64,000 nt of DNA from Actinoplanes teichomyceticus ATCC 31121 (GTDB taxonomy: Bacteria > Actinomycetota > Actinomycetes > Mycobacteriales > Micromonosporaceae). Made by a program: the position numbers and the translations under genes. Below, one piece after another: positions 34,482-43,262 of this stretch; position 1 is the stretch's first letter; every line of letters starts with the position of its first letter. The notes beneath the pieces were generated by a model that did no database searches, was not told where the DNA came from, and saw only the letters and a program-made list of their open reading frames with translations. Location: contig NZ_CP023865.1 in assembly GCF_003711105.1 (NCBI RefSeq), forward strand, positions 8,105,001 to 8,169,000, written 5' to 3'.

Positions 34482-35621
34482 CTACAAGTCGGCCTCCGCC
34501 ACCCGGGAGGATTCATACGTCGTGGAGGCCCGGGGAAGGCCCGGCACGGTGGTGACACTCTTGACCAGCATGCCGGTCGTGGCGTCGACGGTCAGCACCT
34601 GGCCGCCCTCGCCACCGAACACCTGTGGGCCGGCGGTGATGGTCAGCGTGGCCTTGTCGTCGGTGGTCGACTTCGTGACGTCGACCGCGGAGATGGTGGA
34701 CAGCAGACGCAGCACACCGGCGCGGACCTGCGTGTTGCCGTCGCCGGCGGACAGCGCTTGGGTGCTGTACGTCCACAGGGCGTTGTCGAGGTGCTGCTGG
34801 ACGGCCTGAGGGCTGTACGGCTTCGGCGCTGCGTTGCCACCCTTCTGCTTGATGATCTCCTGGGCGGCCGCCTGCTGTTTGTCCCACTCCGCCTTCTGCG
34901 CTGCGGGGTCGAGGCCGACCAGCGGATCTTTCGCTGCCTTGAGCATCTGGGTCCGGCCGTCAGCCGGGCTGCTGTCCGCCGCGGCGACCGCCGCCTTGAG
35001 GAGGGGGGCGTATCCGCCGGCCTTCATCTGATCCTGATGACGGGTGATCGCAAGCTTGATGTCCTTCACGCTGTTGCCGGTGTAGATCGCGTGATCGTCG
35101 GTGTACAGCGTGTAGACGACCTGCATGGTCTTCTTGCCGTCGACCTGAGTCGCCTTCACCAGCCATGCGTCGCCCGCCGAAGGGGTGACGGTCTTGATGG
35201 ACCCGGCCAGAGTCATCAGCGGCGCGCGGTCGGCGGATCCGTCGACGGCGACCGGCCCCGCGGCGGCGGCCGACGCATCCTTGCCGGGCGCCGCGCCGCC
35301 GGTCGCCGATGAGTTGAGCGCCACCGCGACCACGGCCGCAGCGGCGGCGACCCCCACCCCGGCGCCGATGCCGAGCCGGCCCGCGAGGCCCAGCCGCCGG
35401 CGGCGCCGCATCGCCGGGCTGAATTCGTGATCCCGTGTGGTTGTCGTCTTTGTCATGGTCGAATTCGTCTCCATAATCGTGTGCTCCTCTGATGTCGCGC
35501 TCAGCACGGTTCCGGGGTCGGCCATCGCTGCCCGCAGCACACCCCGCGCCCGCTGATACGCCTCCGGGCGAAGTGGTTCGACGCTGCCCAACTCACCGAC
35601 CAGATCGAGCTCGTCGGTCAT
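34482..35621 (-). CDS. CU044_5270-like membrane protein paired with a sigma factor
   Basis: The 379-residue protein has a cytoplasmic N-terminus of about 95 residues (MTDELDLVGEL), one membrane helix (about 100-120, GVGVAAAAAVVAVAL) and an extracellular domain with long amphipathic helices. Actinobacterial proteins of this kind stand beside ECF sigma genes and probably modulate them. ATG 35621 overlaps the sigma stop (ATGA). Another in-frame start is ATG 35457 (MTKTTTT). Confidence 0.82.
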   Translation of the reverse strand: MTDELDLVGELGSVEPLRPEAYQRARGVLRAAMADPGTVLSATSEEHTIMETNSTMTKTTTTRDHEFSPAMRRRRRLGLAGRLGIGAGVGVAAAAAVVAVALNSSATGGAAPGKDASAAAAGPVAVDGSADRAPLMTLAGSIKTVTPSAGDAWLVKATQVDGKKTMQVVYTLYTDDHAIYTGNSVKDIKLAITRHQDQMKAGGYAPLLKAAVAAADSSPADGRTQMLKAAKDPLVGLDPAAQKAEWDKQQAAAQEIIKQKGGNAAPKPYSPQAVQQHLDNALWTYSTQALSAGDGNTQVRAGVLRLLSTISAVDVTKSTTDDKATLTITAGPQVFGGEGGQVLTVDATTGMLVKSVTTVPGLPRASTTYESSRVAEADL

Positions 35622-36190
35622 CGGTGTTTCTCCTTCGCGCTGTTGCGATCCTTCAGAAGCGCGGACACCCCGGGTGCCTCGCGCAGAGCCGCCCTGGCCT
35701 GGCTCAGCAGCCGCCGCGCGGTGCCGGCCGGCATGCCGAGCGCCCGCGCGGCGTCGGCGGCGGTGAGGTCCTCCCAGGCGACGAGCCTCAGGACTTCCCG
35801 CTCTTCCGGTTTGAGCCGCATCAGGGCCGACTCGAGAACAGCCCGGGCGTCCATGCCGAGGTCCACCGCCGACCACGGATCCCATCCGGTAGCCAGCCCC
35901 GTAACGTCCTCGACGAGGTCCTCGGGCGGCCGGGACCGCCAGAAGCGACGCAGGCGATTCAACGCCACCCCGTACAGCCACGGCCGCGCGTCGTCGTACG
36001 ACAGGTCGTACGATCGCCGCGACTCGAACGCTGCGACCCAGACCTCGCCCAGCAGGTCCTCAGCCGCGTCGCGCCCCACCCGGCGAACGAGGTACGAACC
36101 GACGGCGGCCTCATGACGACCGACCACCTCCACGAAGGCGTCGACATCGCCATTCAGCGACCGGCCTATCAAATCCGCATCCGATGCCAT
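35618..36190 (-). CDS. RNA polymerase ECF-type sigma factor
   Basis: The 190-residue protein contains sigma region 2 (about 20-85, DLLGEVWVAAFESRRSYD) and region 4 (about 120-175, LKPEEREVLRLVAWEDLTAADAARALGMPAGTARRLL). ATG 36190 follows GAGGAGG. It forms an operon with the CU044_5270-like partner. Confidence 0.92.
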   Translation of the reverse strand: MASDADLIGRSLNGDVDAFVEVVGRHEAAVGSYLVRRVGRDAAEDLLGEVWVAAFESRRSYDLSYDDARPWLYGVALNRLRRFWRSRPPEDLVEDVTGLATGWDPWSAVDLGMDARAVLESALMRLKPEEREVLRLVAWEDLTAADAARALGMPAGTARRLLSQARAALREAPGVSALLKDRNSAKEKHR

Positions 36191-36736
36191 GGCCCTCCTC
36201 GGCGAGATCCGCGCTTCCAACCTGTCATTGCCGATCCGCCTGGGATGTGTTCAGGCTTCGAGGCTCCGAGGTCCGCAGACACGCAATGGTGTGGTCGCGC
36301 GTGGTGCGCAGATCGCCGACGAGGCCGCTCCCGGGCCGGCCCTGGTCTCCATCGCCGCGGCGCCCGACATGACCTTCCACGCCGTGCTCGGCCGGCCGAG
36401 CTGCCTGGATCTTGCGCAGACGACACCACACCGGGAGCGACACGGGGCTCCCGGCGGGGATCGTCATCGCTGTCCGCCGTGCTGCTCGGTGACCTCCGGC
36501 TTGCGCAGGCCATGTTGCTCGTCAGGCTGCCGATGAGCAGGCCGACCCCGTGCCATGACGAGGACCGCTGTACTGGTGTCAGCATCCTGGCGGGCGTCCG
36601 AGGATGGCGCGGCAGATTCGGCGACACGGGCAGCCGGTAGCCCGGAGCCGCGGACAGCGGTGCGGCCGATGTTCCGCTGATCTTTTTCCGGCAGGTCCCG
36701 GCCTCATGCAACCTTGGGCGGTGCGAAGGGGTCAGG
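36191..36736. other. Gene-free gap between divergent sigma operons
   Basis: The 546 bases hold no coding frame with a good start and composition on either strand. The ends must carry promoters for the two divergent sigma operons. I recognise no repeat, RNA or IS end. A decayed gene is possible. Confidence 0.5.
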
Positions 36737-37315
36737 GTGGGTGTGAAAGAGGACAGCAGTTCGGACAGGTCCGAGCGCGACGAGCAGTTCCACGAATTCG
36801 TGGCCGATCGGCGTAAGTGGCTGCTGCAGACCGCACGGCTGCTGACGGCCGGCGATCCGCACCTGGCAGAAGATCTCGTGCAGACGGCGCTGACCAAGCT
36901 CTACGTCTCCTGGGCGGCGTTCCGGCGGGCGGACAACCCGGACGGCTACCTGCGCCGGGTGATGGTCAACGCTTTCCTCAGGGAGCGCCGTCGATCGTGG
37001 TGGCGATTCGAGCGTCCGTCCGATCGGCTGCCGGACCGCGCCGACGCGCAATCGGCGCCGGTCGACCTGGATCCGGAGCTGTCCCGCGCGCTGGGTCAGT
37101 TGCCGCGGCGGATGCGCGCCGCGATCATCCTGCGCTTTTTCCACGAGCTGGACGTCGCGGAAACAGCGGCGGCTCTGGGCTGCTCGACCGGAACGGTCAA
37201 GAGCCAGACCGCGCGAGCTCTCGACAAGCTACGGGTGGCGCTGGACCAGCCCGCAGCACCGCGTAACACGCCTGCCCCGAACGCCCGATTCAAGGAACAG
37301 GAACTCATCCGATGA
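36737..37315 (+). CDS. SigE-family ECF sigma factor
   Basis: The 192-residue protein has sigma region 2 with HLAEDLVQTALTKLYVSW and region 4 with LPRRMRAAIILRFFHELDVAETAAALGCSTGTVKSQ. The motif pattern is that of the SigE family in actinomycetes. The start is GTG 36737 or GTG 36743. Its stop overlaps the next gene (ATGA). Confidence 0.92.
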   Translation: MGVKEDSSSDRSERDEQFHEFVADRRKWLLQTARLLTAGDPHLAEDLVQTALTKLYVSWAAFRRADNPDGYLRRVMVNAFLRERRRSWWRFERPSDRLPDRADAQSAPVDLDPELSRALGQLPRRMRAAIILRFFHELDVAETAAALGCSTGTVKSQTARALDKLRVALDQPAAPRNTPAPNARFKEQELIR

Positions 37316-38067
37316 TGGATCTTCACAGCCGCCTGCAGCACTTGGCCGGTCCCGCCGACGAGACACCGGCCGGCGTCATCGAGGACGACCTGGCTCGCGG
37401 ACGCCACGCCGTCCGGCGCAACCGGATCTTCCGGGTGGCCGCCGGCTCGGCGTTCAGCGTCGCGGCCGTCGCGGCCGCGCTGTCGCTGGGGCCCGGGCTG
37501 GTCGCCGGCCCCGCCGGGAACCCGCCCGCCGCGGCACAGAGCTCGAGCGGCGCGACCGCGGGTATCAAGCTCGTCAGTTACACCGGGAAGCAGCCCCACC
37601 TGTTCACCATCGACACGGTGCCGGAGGGATTCTTCATCCAGGGCCAGAACGAGTACGACCTGGTCATCGCGCCGGAGCAGGCCAAGACCCCCGACCCGGC
37701 CAAGCCGTACCTGTCCGATCCCAAGGTCTACACCGGCAAGATCGCGGTCTATCTGCAGAACAAGGACTTCACGGTCGAGCCCGACGGTGACGAAAAGTTC
37801 GCGATCAACGGCAAGCCGGCCGCGCTGCGTTACATCCACACCGACGAGGGCACCCCGGACGAGGGGACCACCGTGGAAGCGACCCAGATCTTCGTGGTTC
37901 AGTCGCCCCACGTCTACCTCACCATCCAGTTCGACGCCAGCACCGGCCTGACCGAAGAACAGATGATCAAGGTCGCCGGTGGCATCAACCTCACTGCTGA
38001 GGCCGTCGCCAAGGCCGAGAAGGGGTACGCCGCACAGACCGAGAACCCCAAGACCGGTAAGGACTGA
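37312..38067 (+). CDS. Membrane protein coupled to the SigE-type sigma factor
   Basis: The 251-residue protein has a short cytoplasmic part (about 1-40), one membrane helix (about 41-62) and an extracellular beta-rich domain. No zinc-binding anti-sigma domain (HxxxCxxC) is visible, so direct anti-sigma action is only inferred from the ATGA overlap with the sigma gene. Family not named. Confidence 0.75.
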   Translation: MMDLHSRLQHLAGPADETPAGVIEDDLARGRHAVRRNRIFRVAAGSAFSVAAVAAALSLGPGLVAGPAGNPPAAAQSSSGATAGIKLVSYTGKQPHLFTIDTVPEGFFIQGQNEYDLVIAPEQAKTPDPAKPYLSDPKVYTGKIAVYLQNKDFTVEPDGDEKFAINGKPAALRYIHTDEGTPDEGTTVEATQIFVVQSPHVYLTIQFDASTGLTEEQMIKVAGGINLTAEAVAKAEKGYAAQTENPKTGKD

Positions 38068-38083
38068 CAGTCACCGCATCCAT

Positions 38084-38116
38084 CCGGCCGCGTCGACGAT
38101 GCGTCGACGCGGCCGG
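38084..38116 (+). terminator. Hairpin terminator after the SigE operon
   Basis: A perfect 14-bp inverted repeat (CCGGCCGCGTCGAC and its complement) with loop GATGC begins 16 bases after the stop at 38067. There is no T-run, as usual in high-GC actinomycetes. Confidence 0.75.
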
Positions 38117-38221
38117 AAGCGCGGGCACGGCTCGGATCAGCCCCGCCGAGCGCGGCGTCCTTACCCTCGTCATCATTGCCCTCGCCGATGACGGCGGCAC
38201 CGACACGAGGGAGCCGAACCC

Positions 38222-39040
38222 ATGACCATCCACCAGCCCCCGAAGCCCGGGACCGCCCTCTGGGTGTATGCGCACCCACGCCGCGGGTCTCTCAACGATC
38301 GCCTCTTCACCGCCGGGGTGGAGGCTCTGTCGCAGCGCTACCAGGTCCTGACGTCCGACCTGCACGACCAACGGTTCGACCCGGTTCTCAGCGACCGTGA
38401 CCTCGGCGATTCGGCCGGCAAGCCCGGCAACATCGCCGAACTGGTGGGCGAGGCGTACACCCGGGGTCAGACACCTGAGGATGTGCGCACGGAGCAGGCA
38501 AAGATCGCCGCCGCCGAGTTGCTGATCGTGCAGTTTCCCCTGTGGTGGTACGGACCGCCCGCGATCCTGAAAGGCTGGTTCGACCGCGTGTTCACCAGCG
38601 GGTTCGCCTACGGAGACATCGACCCTGAACTCGGGCTGCCCAGGCGCTACGGCGACGGCGGACTCGCTGGGCGTAAGGCGCTGATCGTCGTGACTGCCGG
38701 CGAGGACGCGAAGTCGATAGGCCCGCGCGGCATCAGCGGCGACCTTGACTCCCTGCTGTTCCCGCTGACCCACGGCGTCTTGTGGTACGTGGGTATCGAG
38801 ACTCTGGACCTGCACGTGATTCACGACGCCGACAGTCTGGACGGCTCCGGCGTTGATCATGAGATCGAACGGTTGCGCCAACGGGTCCGCACGGTCGGCT
38901 CGGAACCGGCCCGGCGCTATCGGCGCCTCCGTGACGGCGACTATCACGGCACACGGGCGCTGCGCGAAGACCTCCTACCCGGCCGCACTGATCTGGGCAT
39001 CCACCTTGCTGCTGGTCGTGATCGGCGCCCGACGACCTGA
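38222..39040 (+). CDS. NAD(P)H dehydrogenase (quinone), flavodoxin-like
   Basis: The 272-residue flavoprotein matches the NQO1/MdaB-type family: VYAHPRRGSLND for phosphate binding, LLIVQFPLWWYGPPAILKGWFDRVF for FMN/FAD stacking, and GYAYG-like FAYGD. The C-terminal 40 residues are Arg-rich and unlike the family, so the true end may be unusual. It probably reduces quinones by two electrons. Confidence 0.9.
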   Translation: MTIHQPPKPGTALWVYAHPRRGSLNDRLFTAGVEALSQRYQVLTSDLHDQRFDPVLSDRDLGDSAGKPGNIAELVGEAYTRGQTPEDVRTEQAKIAAAELLIVQFPLWWYGPPAILKGWFDRVFTSGFAYGDIDPELGLPRRYGDGGLAGRKALIVVTAGEDAKSIGPRGISGDLDSLLFPLTHGVLWYVGIETLDLHVIHDADSLDGSGVDHEIERLRQRVRTVGSEPARRYRRLRDGDYHGTRALREDLLPGRTDLGIHLAAGRDRRPTT

Positions 39041-39141
39041 GTCATCGGCGCCGTCGCTTCGTCCTGGCACCGAGTGCCGGGCAGAGGGTATCGGTAGCGC
39101 GGACGGACAGGTCGGCTGACACCAGGACCATGAGCGGCGTT

Positions 39142-39177
39142 CGGGCCGGGCCACCACCCGGGTGGTGGCCCGGCCCG
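39142..39177. terminator. Perfect 36-bp palindrome without loop
   Basis: The arms (CGGGCCGGGCCACCACCC and its complement) are exact and meet directly at CCC/GGG. It lies 100 bases after the quinone reductase stop and probably terminates its message; cruciform or protein-binding roles are possible. Confidence 0.65.
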
Positions 39178-39473
39178 TCGCCTAGGTCGTCTCCGCATCC
39201 GATGCGGGGCAGCGGTAAAGCGGGCCTGCGATCCGCTACCCCGAGGCACCGCGCGCCCCGGAAGCCCGGCCCTGCAGGGTCTTGTCCGAACCCACCGTGC
39301 CGCGGTCACGGCAAGTAACCGCGCTATCCAGCTGACCCGGCACATTCGCGGCCACGAAAGTCGAGCTCAGAACCCGCATCCACGGTAGAAATCCTGGCCG
39401 AACGACACAGGATCACCCACCGGGCACCCGCGTCCCATATAACAGGACAGAGCAGACCAAAATCGGATCGAAA

Positions 39474-39509
39474 AAGGCCGTGACCCGCGTTTCCGCAGGT
39501 CACGGCCTT
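39474..39509. terminator. Hairpin AAGGCCGTGACC ... GGTCACGGCCTT
   Basis: An exact 12-bp inverted repeat with a 12-base loop lies 11 bases beyond the tRNA-Arg 3' end. On the minus strand it is followed by T-rich sequence, a good terminator for the tRNA transcript. The arm is shared with the hairpin at 23969-24000. Confidence 0.75.
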
Positions 39510-39519
39510 GATCATGAAG

Positions 39520-39592
39520 CGCGCCCGAAGGGACTCGAACCCCTAACCTTCTGATCCGTAGTCAGATGCTCTATCCATTGAGCTACGGGCGC
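39520..39592 (-). tRNA. tRNA-Arg (ACG)
   Basis: The 73-base cloverleaf has a GCGCCCG/CGGGCGC acceptor stem, anticodon loop CTACGGA (anticodon ACG), and T-loop TTCGAGT. CCA is not encoded. It lies 39 bases downstream of tRNA-Ser in the same orientation, and its 3' end faces the accessory half of the window. Confidence 0.95.
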
Positions 39593-39631
39593 TCTCTCAG
39601 TGCTCAGTCAGCATACACACTGACTTTTGCG

Positions 39632-39722
39632 CGGAGACTCCGGGATTCGAACCCGGGAGGGGCTTTAAAACCCCAACCGCATTAGCAGTGCGGCGCCATA
39701 GACCAGACTAGGCGAAGTCTCC
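39632..39722 (-). tRNA. tRNA-Ser (GCT)
   Basis: The 91-base gene has GGAGACT/AGTCTCC acceptor arms, anticodon GCT in the loop CTGCTAA, a long variable arm typical of serine tRNAs, and T-loop TTCGAAT. It is probably cotranscribed with tRNA-Arg. Confidence 0.95.
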
Positions 39723-39866
39723 CCGGCAGCCCGTGAGAGCCACCGAGGCTTGAGAATACCGGACCGCCTCAGCGCCGCACAAAGAGGTCCGCCGGAAACC
39801 TCCCGAAGATCTCCCAGGAGGGCCGCCAACAGGCAAAACAGGGCGCTTGCGACTAGGCTTCGGAGG

Positions 39867-41303
39867 ATGGAGGAGAAGCAGACGCCGCGCGCCCGCGATC
39901 CACGGGCGCCCTTCGACGCGCCCCGGCCGGAGGAACCGGCCGCCCGGCCGACGCGGCGCGGGACGCCGCCGGCGGTGACCTTCCAACCCCCGCGACCCGG
40001 GCAGAGTGCTGAAGGTCACCCTTCCGAGAGCCTTTCCGGTACGCCGGAGGCCCCGGCCGCCGCCCCGGCCGCGCGCCGCCCCGAGGCGAAAGTGTCCGAG
40101 ACCACAGGCGCGACAGCGCCCCGCCCCACGGCTCCGGCCGATGCCGAGCCGACGCAGCCGGTCGGCCCGGCGAAGAAAGCGGCCCCACGGGCTCGCACCG
40201 CGGCGAAGACCACCCGAGCGCGAGCCACGGCCCCCGCCGCGGACCCCAAGCCGCCCGCCCCGGCCAGACGCCCGCGCAGGCCCGCCGCCGCGCCGCCGGA
40301 AGCCCCCGAGCCACCGAAAGCGGCCGAGCCGGCGAGAACCGCCGAGCCACCGAAAGCCGCCGAGCCGGCGAGAACCGCCGAGCCACCGAAAGCCGCCGAG
40401 CCGGCAAGAACCGCCGAGCCACCGAAAGCCGCCGAGCCGGCAAGAACCGCCGAGCCACCGAAAGCCGCCGAGCCGGCAAAAGCTCCGGAGCCGGTCAAGG
40501 CCCCGGAACCCGTCAAAGCCCCCGAACCGGTGAAGGCGCCGGAGCCGGTGAAGGCGCCCGAACCGGTCACGGCGCCCGAGCCCGTCGCGGCCCCGGAACC
40601 GGAGAAGACGGCCGAGCCGGAGCAGGGCACCGAGCCGGAGAAGGTCCCGCCGATGAGCGGCCCCGCACCCGCGGTCCCGGCCGGGCGTGCGGAGCCGAAG
40701 GCCCGGGCCGCGATCGTCCCGGTGCCGCCGCATCGCGCCGCGGCGGCCGGAAGCGCCGTGGAGCAGCTGGTGGCCGACCTCTGGCCCCGGCTCGTGGCCG
40801 ACCCCGGGAACGCCCCGCGGGTCCTGGCCGAAGCCGCCGTCCGGACCCTCGGCCCCCGCGCCGCCGCCTGGGCCGCGCACGCCCGGGCCACCTACCCGGC
40901 CGCGACCCCGCGGGCGCTGGCTCGGCTGGCGACCGCCGAGCTGACCCGCTCGGCGCAGCGCCGGGGGCTGTTCAGCGCCCTCGCCGGTACGTACGCTCCG
41001 TTCGCTGTCGTGGCGACCGCCGCGCTCACGCACGCGGACCTGGTGCTGCGCGTCGCCGCGGCGTACGGTCTCGATCCCACCGACCCGGAACGGGTGGCGG
41101 AGATCCTCGCCCTCCTGCCGGACTACCGCGGTGGCGCGGCCTGGACCGCGCTGCGGCTGGCCGACCGGGTCCTGCCCGGCGCCAGCCTGCTCGGCGCCGT
41201 GCTGGGTGGCCGCAATGTGGCCGCGGCGGTGGCCACCCGGGCGGAACGGCGTTACGGCCGATACCGCAGCCAGTCCAACCAGGAGTCCGGCAGCAGCTCG
41301 TAA
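39867..41303 (+). CDS. Ala/Pro/Lys-rich repeat protein with C-terminal EcsC-like domain
   Basis: The 478-residue protein begins with about 290 residues of disordered, Ala/Pro/Glu/Lys-rich sequence. These include four copies of the 12-residue unit EPPKAAEPARTA, then a run of about five KAPEPV hexapeptides. The C-terminal 190 residues are a helical domain with AVEQLVADLWPRL and AAAYGLDPTDPERVAEILAL, which resembles EcsC-type proteins. ATG 39867 is chosen for composition; GGAGG lies unusually close to it. The convergent protease gene overlaps its last 52 bases. Confidence 0.75.
   Translation: MEEKQTPRARDPRAPFDAPRPEEPAARPTRRGTPPAVTFQPPRPGQSAEGHPSESLSGTPEAPAAAPAARRPEAKVSETTGATAPRPTAPADAEPTQPVGPAKKAAPRARTAAKTTRARATAPAADPKPPAPARRPRRPAAAPPEAPEPPKAAEPARTAEPPKAAEPARTAEPPKAAEPARTAEPPKAAEPARTAEPPKAAEPAKAPEPVKAPEPVKAPEPVKAPEPVKAPEPVTAPEPVAAPEPEKTAEPEQGTEPEKVPPMSGPAPAVPAGRAEPKARAAIVPVPPHRAAAAGSAVEQLVADLWPRLVADPGNAPRVLAEAAVRTLGPRAAAWAAHARATYPAATPRALARLATAELTRSAQRRGLFSALAGTYAPFAVVATAALTHADLVLRVAAAYGLDPTDPERVAEILALLPDYRGGAAWTALRLADRVLPGASLLGAVLGGRNVAAAVATRAERRYGRYRSQSNQESGSSS
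40308..40590 (+). repeat. In-frame tandem repeats (36-bp then 18-bp units)
   Basis: Four near-perfect 36-bp units from 40308 to 40451 plus a partial fifth encode EPPKAAEPARTA. They pass into 18-bp units for KAPEPV. Units differ mainly at third positions, so the array is maintained as protein. Copy number is likely to vary between strains. Confidence 0.85.
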
Positions 41304-42031
41304 CCGACGAACGCGGTGATGTCGAGCAGGCTGTGCGCCACGATCAACGGCATCACCCGTTTCGTCCGCAGGTAGAACAGCGCGAAGACGACGCCCATCA
41401 CCACGTTCCCGACGAAGCCGCCGAAACCCTGGTAGAGGTGGTACGACCCGCGCAGCACGGCGGAGGCGGCGATGATCCACCGGGTGGACACCCCGATCTG
41501 CCGCAGCCGGGTGATCAGGTAACCGATCACCAGCACCTCCTCCAGGACCGCGTTCTGGATCGCGGAGAGGATCAGCACCGGCACCGCCCACCAGTACGGC
41601 TGCAGGGCCGAGGGCACGATCTGGGCGCTGACCCCGAGCTGGATGGCCGCGTACACCAGCAGCAGGCCGGGCAGGCCGATGGCGGCCGCCAGACCGGCGC
41701 CCCAGCCGGCGTCGGCGGCCGGGCGCCGGAGGTCGATGCCGAGATCGCGGCCGGGTCGCATGTCGTCGCGGCGCAGCAGGTGCCACGCCAGCGCGACCGG
41801 CACCAGGTCGAAGAAGATGTTCAGCAGCTGGTAGGTCAGGTCGAGGTACGGCCGGGGGGAGAGCGGCGCGTTGAGCGTCGCGGTGTGACTGGCCAGCGGC
41901 CGGCCGTCGGTGAGGTTGGCGACCAGCCGCACCAGGGACCAGATCGCGGACTGCCCGAGCGACAGCAGCAGGACGATGACGATCTCGGCGGGGTACGCCG
42001 TTCGGGTGGACCGCTGGCCTTCGAGAGTCAC
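41252..42031 (-). CDS. CPBP-family intramembrane metalloprotease
   Basis: The 259-residue protein has seven to eight membrane helices and the CPBP/Rce1-like motifs EEVLVIGYL (about 166-174), RGSYHLYQG (about 193-201) and HSLLD (about 236-240). The middle motif lacks the usual FxxxH spacing but has H in place. GTG 42031 (MTLEGQRS) starts it; the long frame upstream is antisense to the next gene. It overlaps the repeat protein gene tail to tail by 52 bases. Confidence 0.87.
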   Translation of the reverse strand: MTLEGQRSTRTAYPAEIVIVLLLSLGQSAIWSLVRLVANLTDGRPLASHTATLNAPLSPRPYLDLTYQLLNIFFDLVPVALAWHLLRRDDMRPGRDLGIDLRRPAADAGWGAGLAAAIGLPGLLLVYAAIQLGVSAQIVPSALQPYWWAVPVLILSAIQNAVLEEVLVIGYLITRLRQIGVSTRWIIAASAVLRGSYHLYQGFGGFVGNVVMGVVFALFYLRTKRVMPLIVAHSLLDITAFVGYELLPDSWLDWLRYRP

Positions 42032-42148
42032 GGCACCAACTGTAGGGCGCGGCGAATTCGGCCCTTTTCGGCAAGCGACGCGCCGGAGCGGTGACGAGTC
42101 GCACCTCGGGTGCGTCGTGTTCCCGACTGTGCTGACCACCCTGAATGC

Positions 42149-43258
42149 ATGGGAGACCTCGCACGCTTGCTCAAGGAGAGCTGGAGCCTCGTCGAGGAAC
42201 ATCAGGACAAGGTCGCCGGATACTTCTACGCGCGCATGTTCCTGTCGCACCCGGACCTGCGCGATCTCTTCCCGGTCCACATGGATCTGCAGCGCACCCG
42301 GCTGCTGAACGCGATCGTGACCGCGGTGCAGACCATGGAGGACCCCGAGCGGTTCGACGACTATCTGCGCGCGCTCGGCCGGGACCACCGGAAGTTCCAC
42401 GTGGTCCCGGAGCACTACGAGGTGGTGGGCGGGGCGCTGATCGAGGCGATGCGGGCGTTCGCGGGCGAGCAGTGGGGGGTGGAGTACGACCAGGCGTGGG
42501 CGGACGCGTACGCGGTGATCGCCGCCCGGATGCTGGCCGGCGCGGACGCTGATCAGAACCCGCCGTACTGGTACGGCGAGGTGCTCACGCACGAGCGCCG
42601 CTCGCCGGACATCGCGGTCTTCACCGTGCTGCCGTTGCAGCCGCTGGAGTACCGCGCCGGGCAGTACCTCAGCATCGAGGCCACCCGGTACCAGCCCCGG
42701 CTGTGGCGCACCTACTCCCCGGCGAACGCCCCGCGCCGGGACAACACGCTGGAGTTCCACGTCCGCGCGCTGGGCGCCGGCTGGGTGTCCAGCGCCCTGG
42801 TCCGCAAGCTGCGGGTGGGCGACATGATCAAGCTGGCCGCGCCGATGGGCTCGATGACCCTGGACCGAAGATCGACCCGGGACGCCGTGTTCGTGGCCGG
42901 CGGCACCGGGCTGGCCCCGGTGAAGTCCCTGCTCGAGGAGCTCACCCGATACAACCGGACCCGCTGGGTGCACGTCTTCTTCGGCGCGCGGACCCGCGAG
43001 GACCTGTACGACCTGGCCGACCTGAACCGGCTGGCCGCCCGCTACCCGTGGCTGTCCGTGGTGACCGCGTGCAGCGACGATCCCACGTTCCCCGGCGAGC
43101 GGGGCGCCATCGCCGACGTCGTGGCCCGGTACGGCCCGTGGAACGAGCACGACTTCTTCGTCTCCGGCTCCGGCGGCATGGTCAAGGCCACCCTGAAGAC
43201 ACTCGCCGAGCTGCAGGTCCCCTCGGTACGGGTGAAGTACGACAGCTTCGGCGACTGA
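42149..43258 (+). CDS. Flavohaemoglobin-like globin-reductase fusion
   Basis: The 369-residue protein has an N-terminal globin (about 1-130; the proximal His probably lies in HRKFHVVPEHY) and a ferredoxin-NADP reductase-like part with FAD motif RTYSPAN (about 175) and NAD(P)-binding GGTGLAPVKSLLEEL (about 250). Such proteins detoxify NO or reduce O2. ATG 42149 lacks a strong ribosome site. It ends 4 bases from the convergent deformylase gene. Confidence 0.88.
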   Translation: MGDLARLLKESWSLVEEHQDKVAGYFYARMFLSHPDLRDLFPVHMDLQRTRLLNAIVTAVQTMEDPERFDDYLRALGRDHRKFHVVPEHYEVVGGALIEAMRAFAGEQWGVEYDQAWADAYAVIAARMLAGADADQNPPYWYGEVLTHERRSPDIAVFTVLPLQPLEYRAGQYLSIEATRYQPRLWRTYSPANAPRRDNTLEFHVRALGAGWVSSALVRKLRVGDMIKLAAPMGSMTLDRRSTRDAVFVAGGTGLAPVKSLLEELTRYNRTRWVHVFFGARTREDLYDLADLNRLAARYPWLSVVTACSDDPTFPGERGAIADVVARYGPWNEHDFFVSGSGGMVKATLKTLAELQVPSVRVKYDSFGD

Positions 43259-43262
43259 CGCG

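Larger units (their letters stand above)
39041..39519. other. Gene-poor gap with two hairpins
   Basis: No supported gene. A perfect 18-bp palindrome spans 39142-39177 and a 12-bp hairpin 39474-39509. Otherwise I see nothing. No integrase or att repeat was found beside the following tRNA 3' end. Confidence 0.5.

Noticed and set aside
39041..39592. Genomic island att site at the tRNA-Arg 3' end
   Set aside because: The orientation would suit integration to the left, but I saw neither an integrase gene nor a repeat of the tRNA 3' end.
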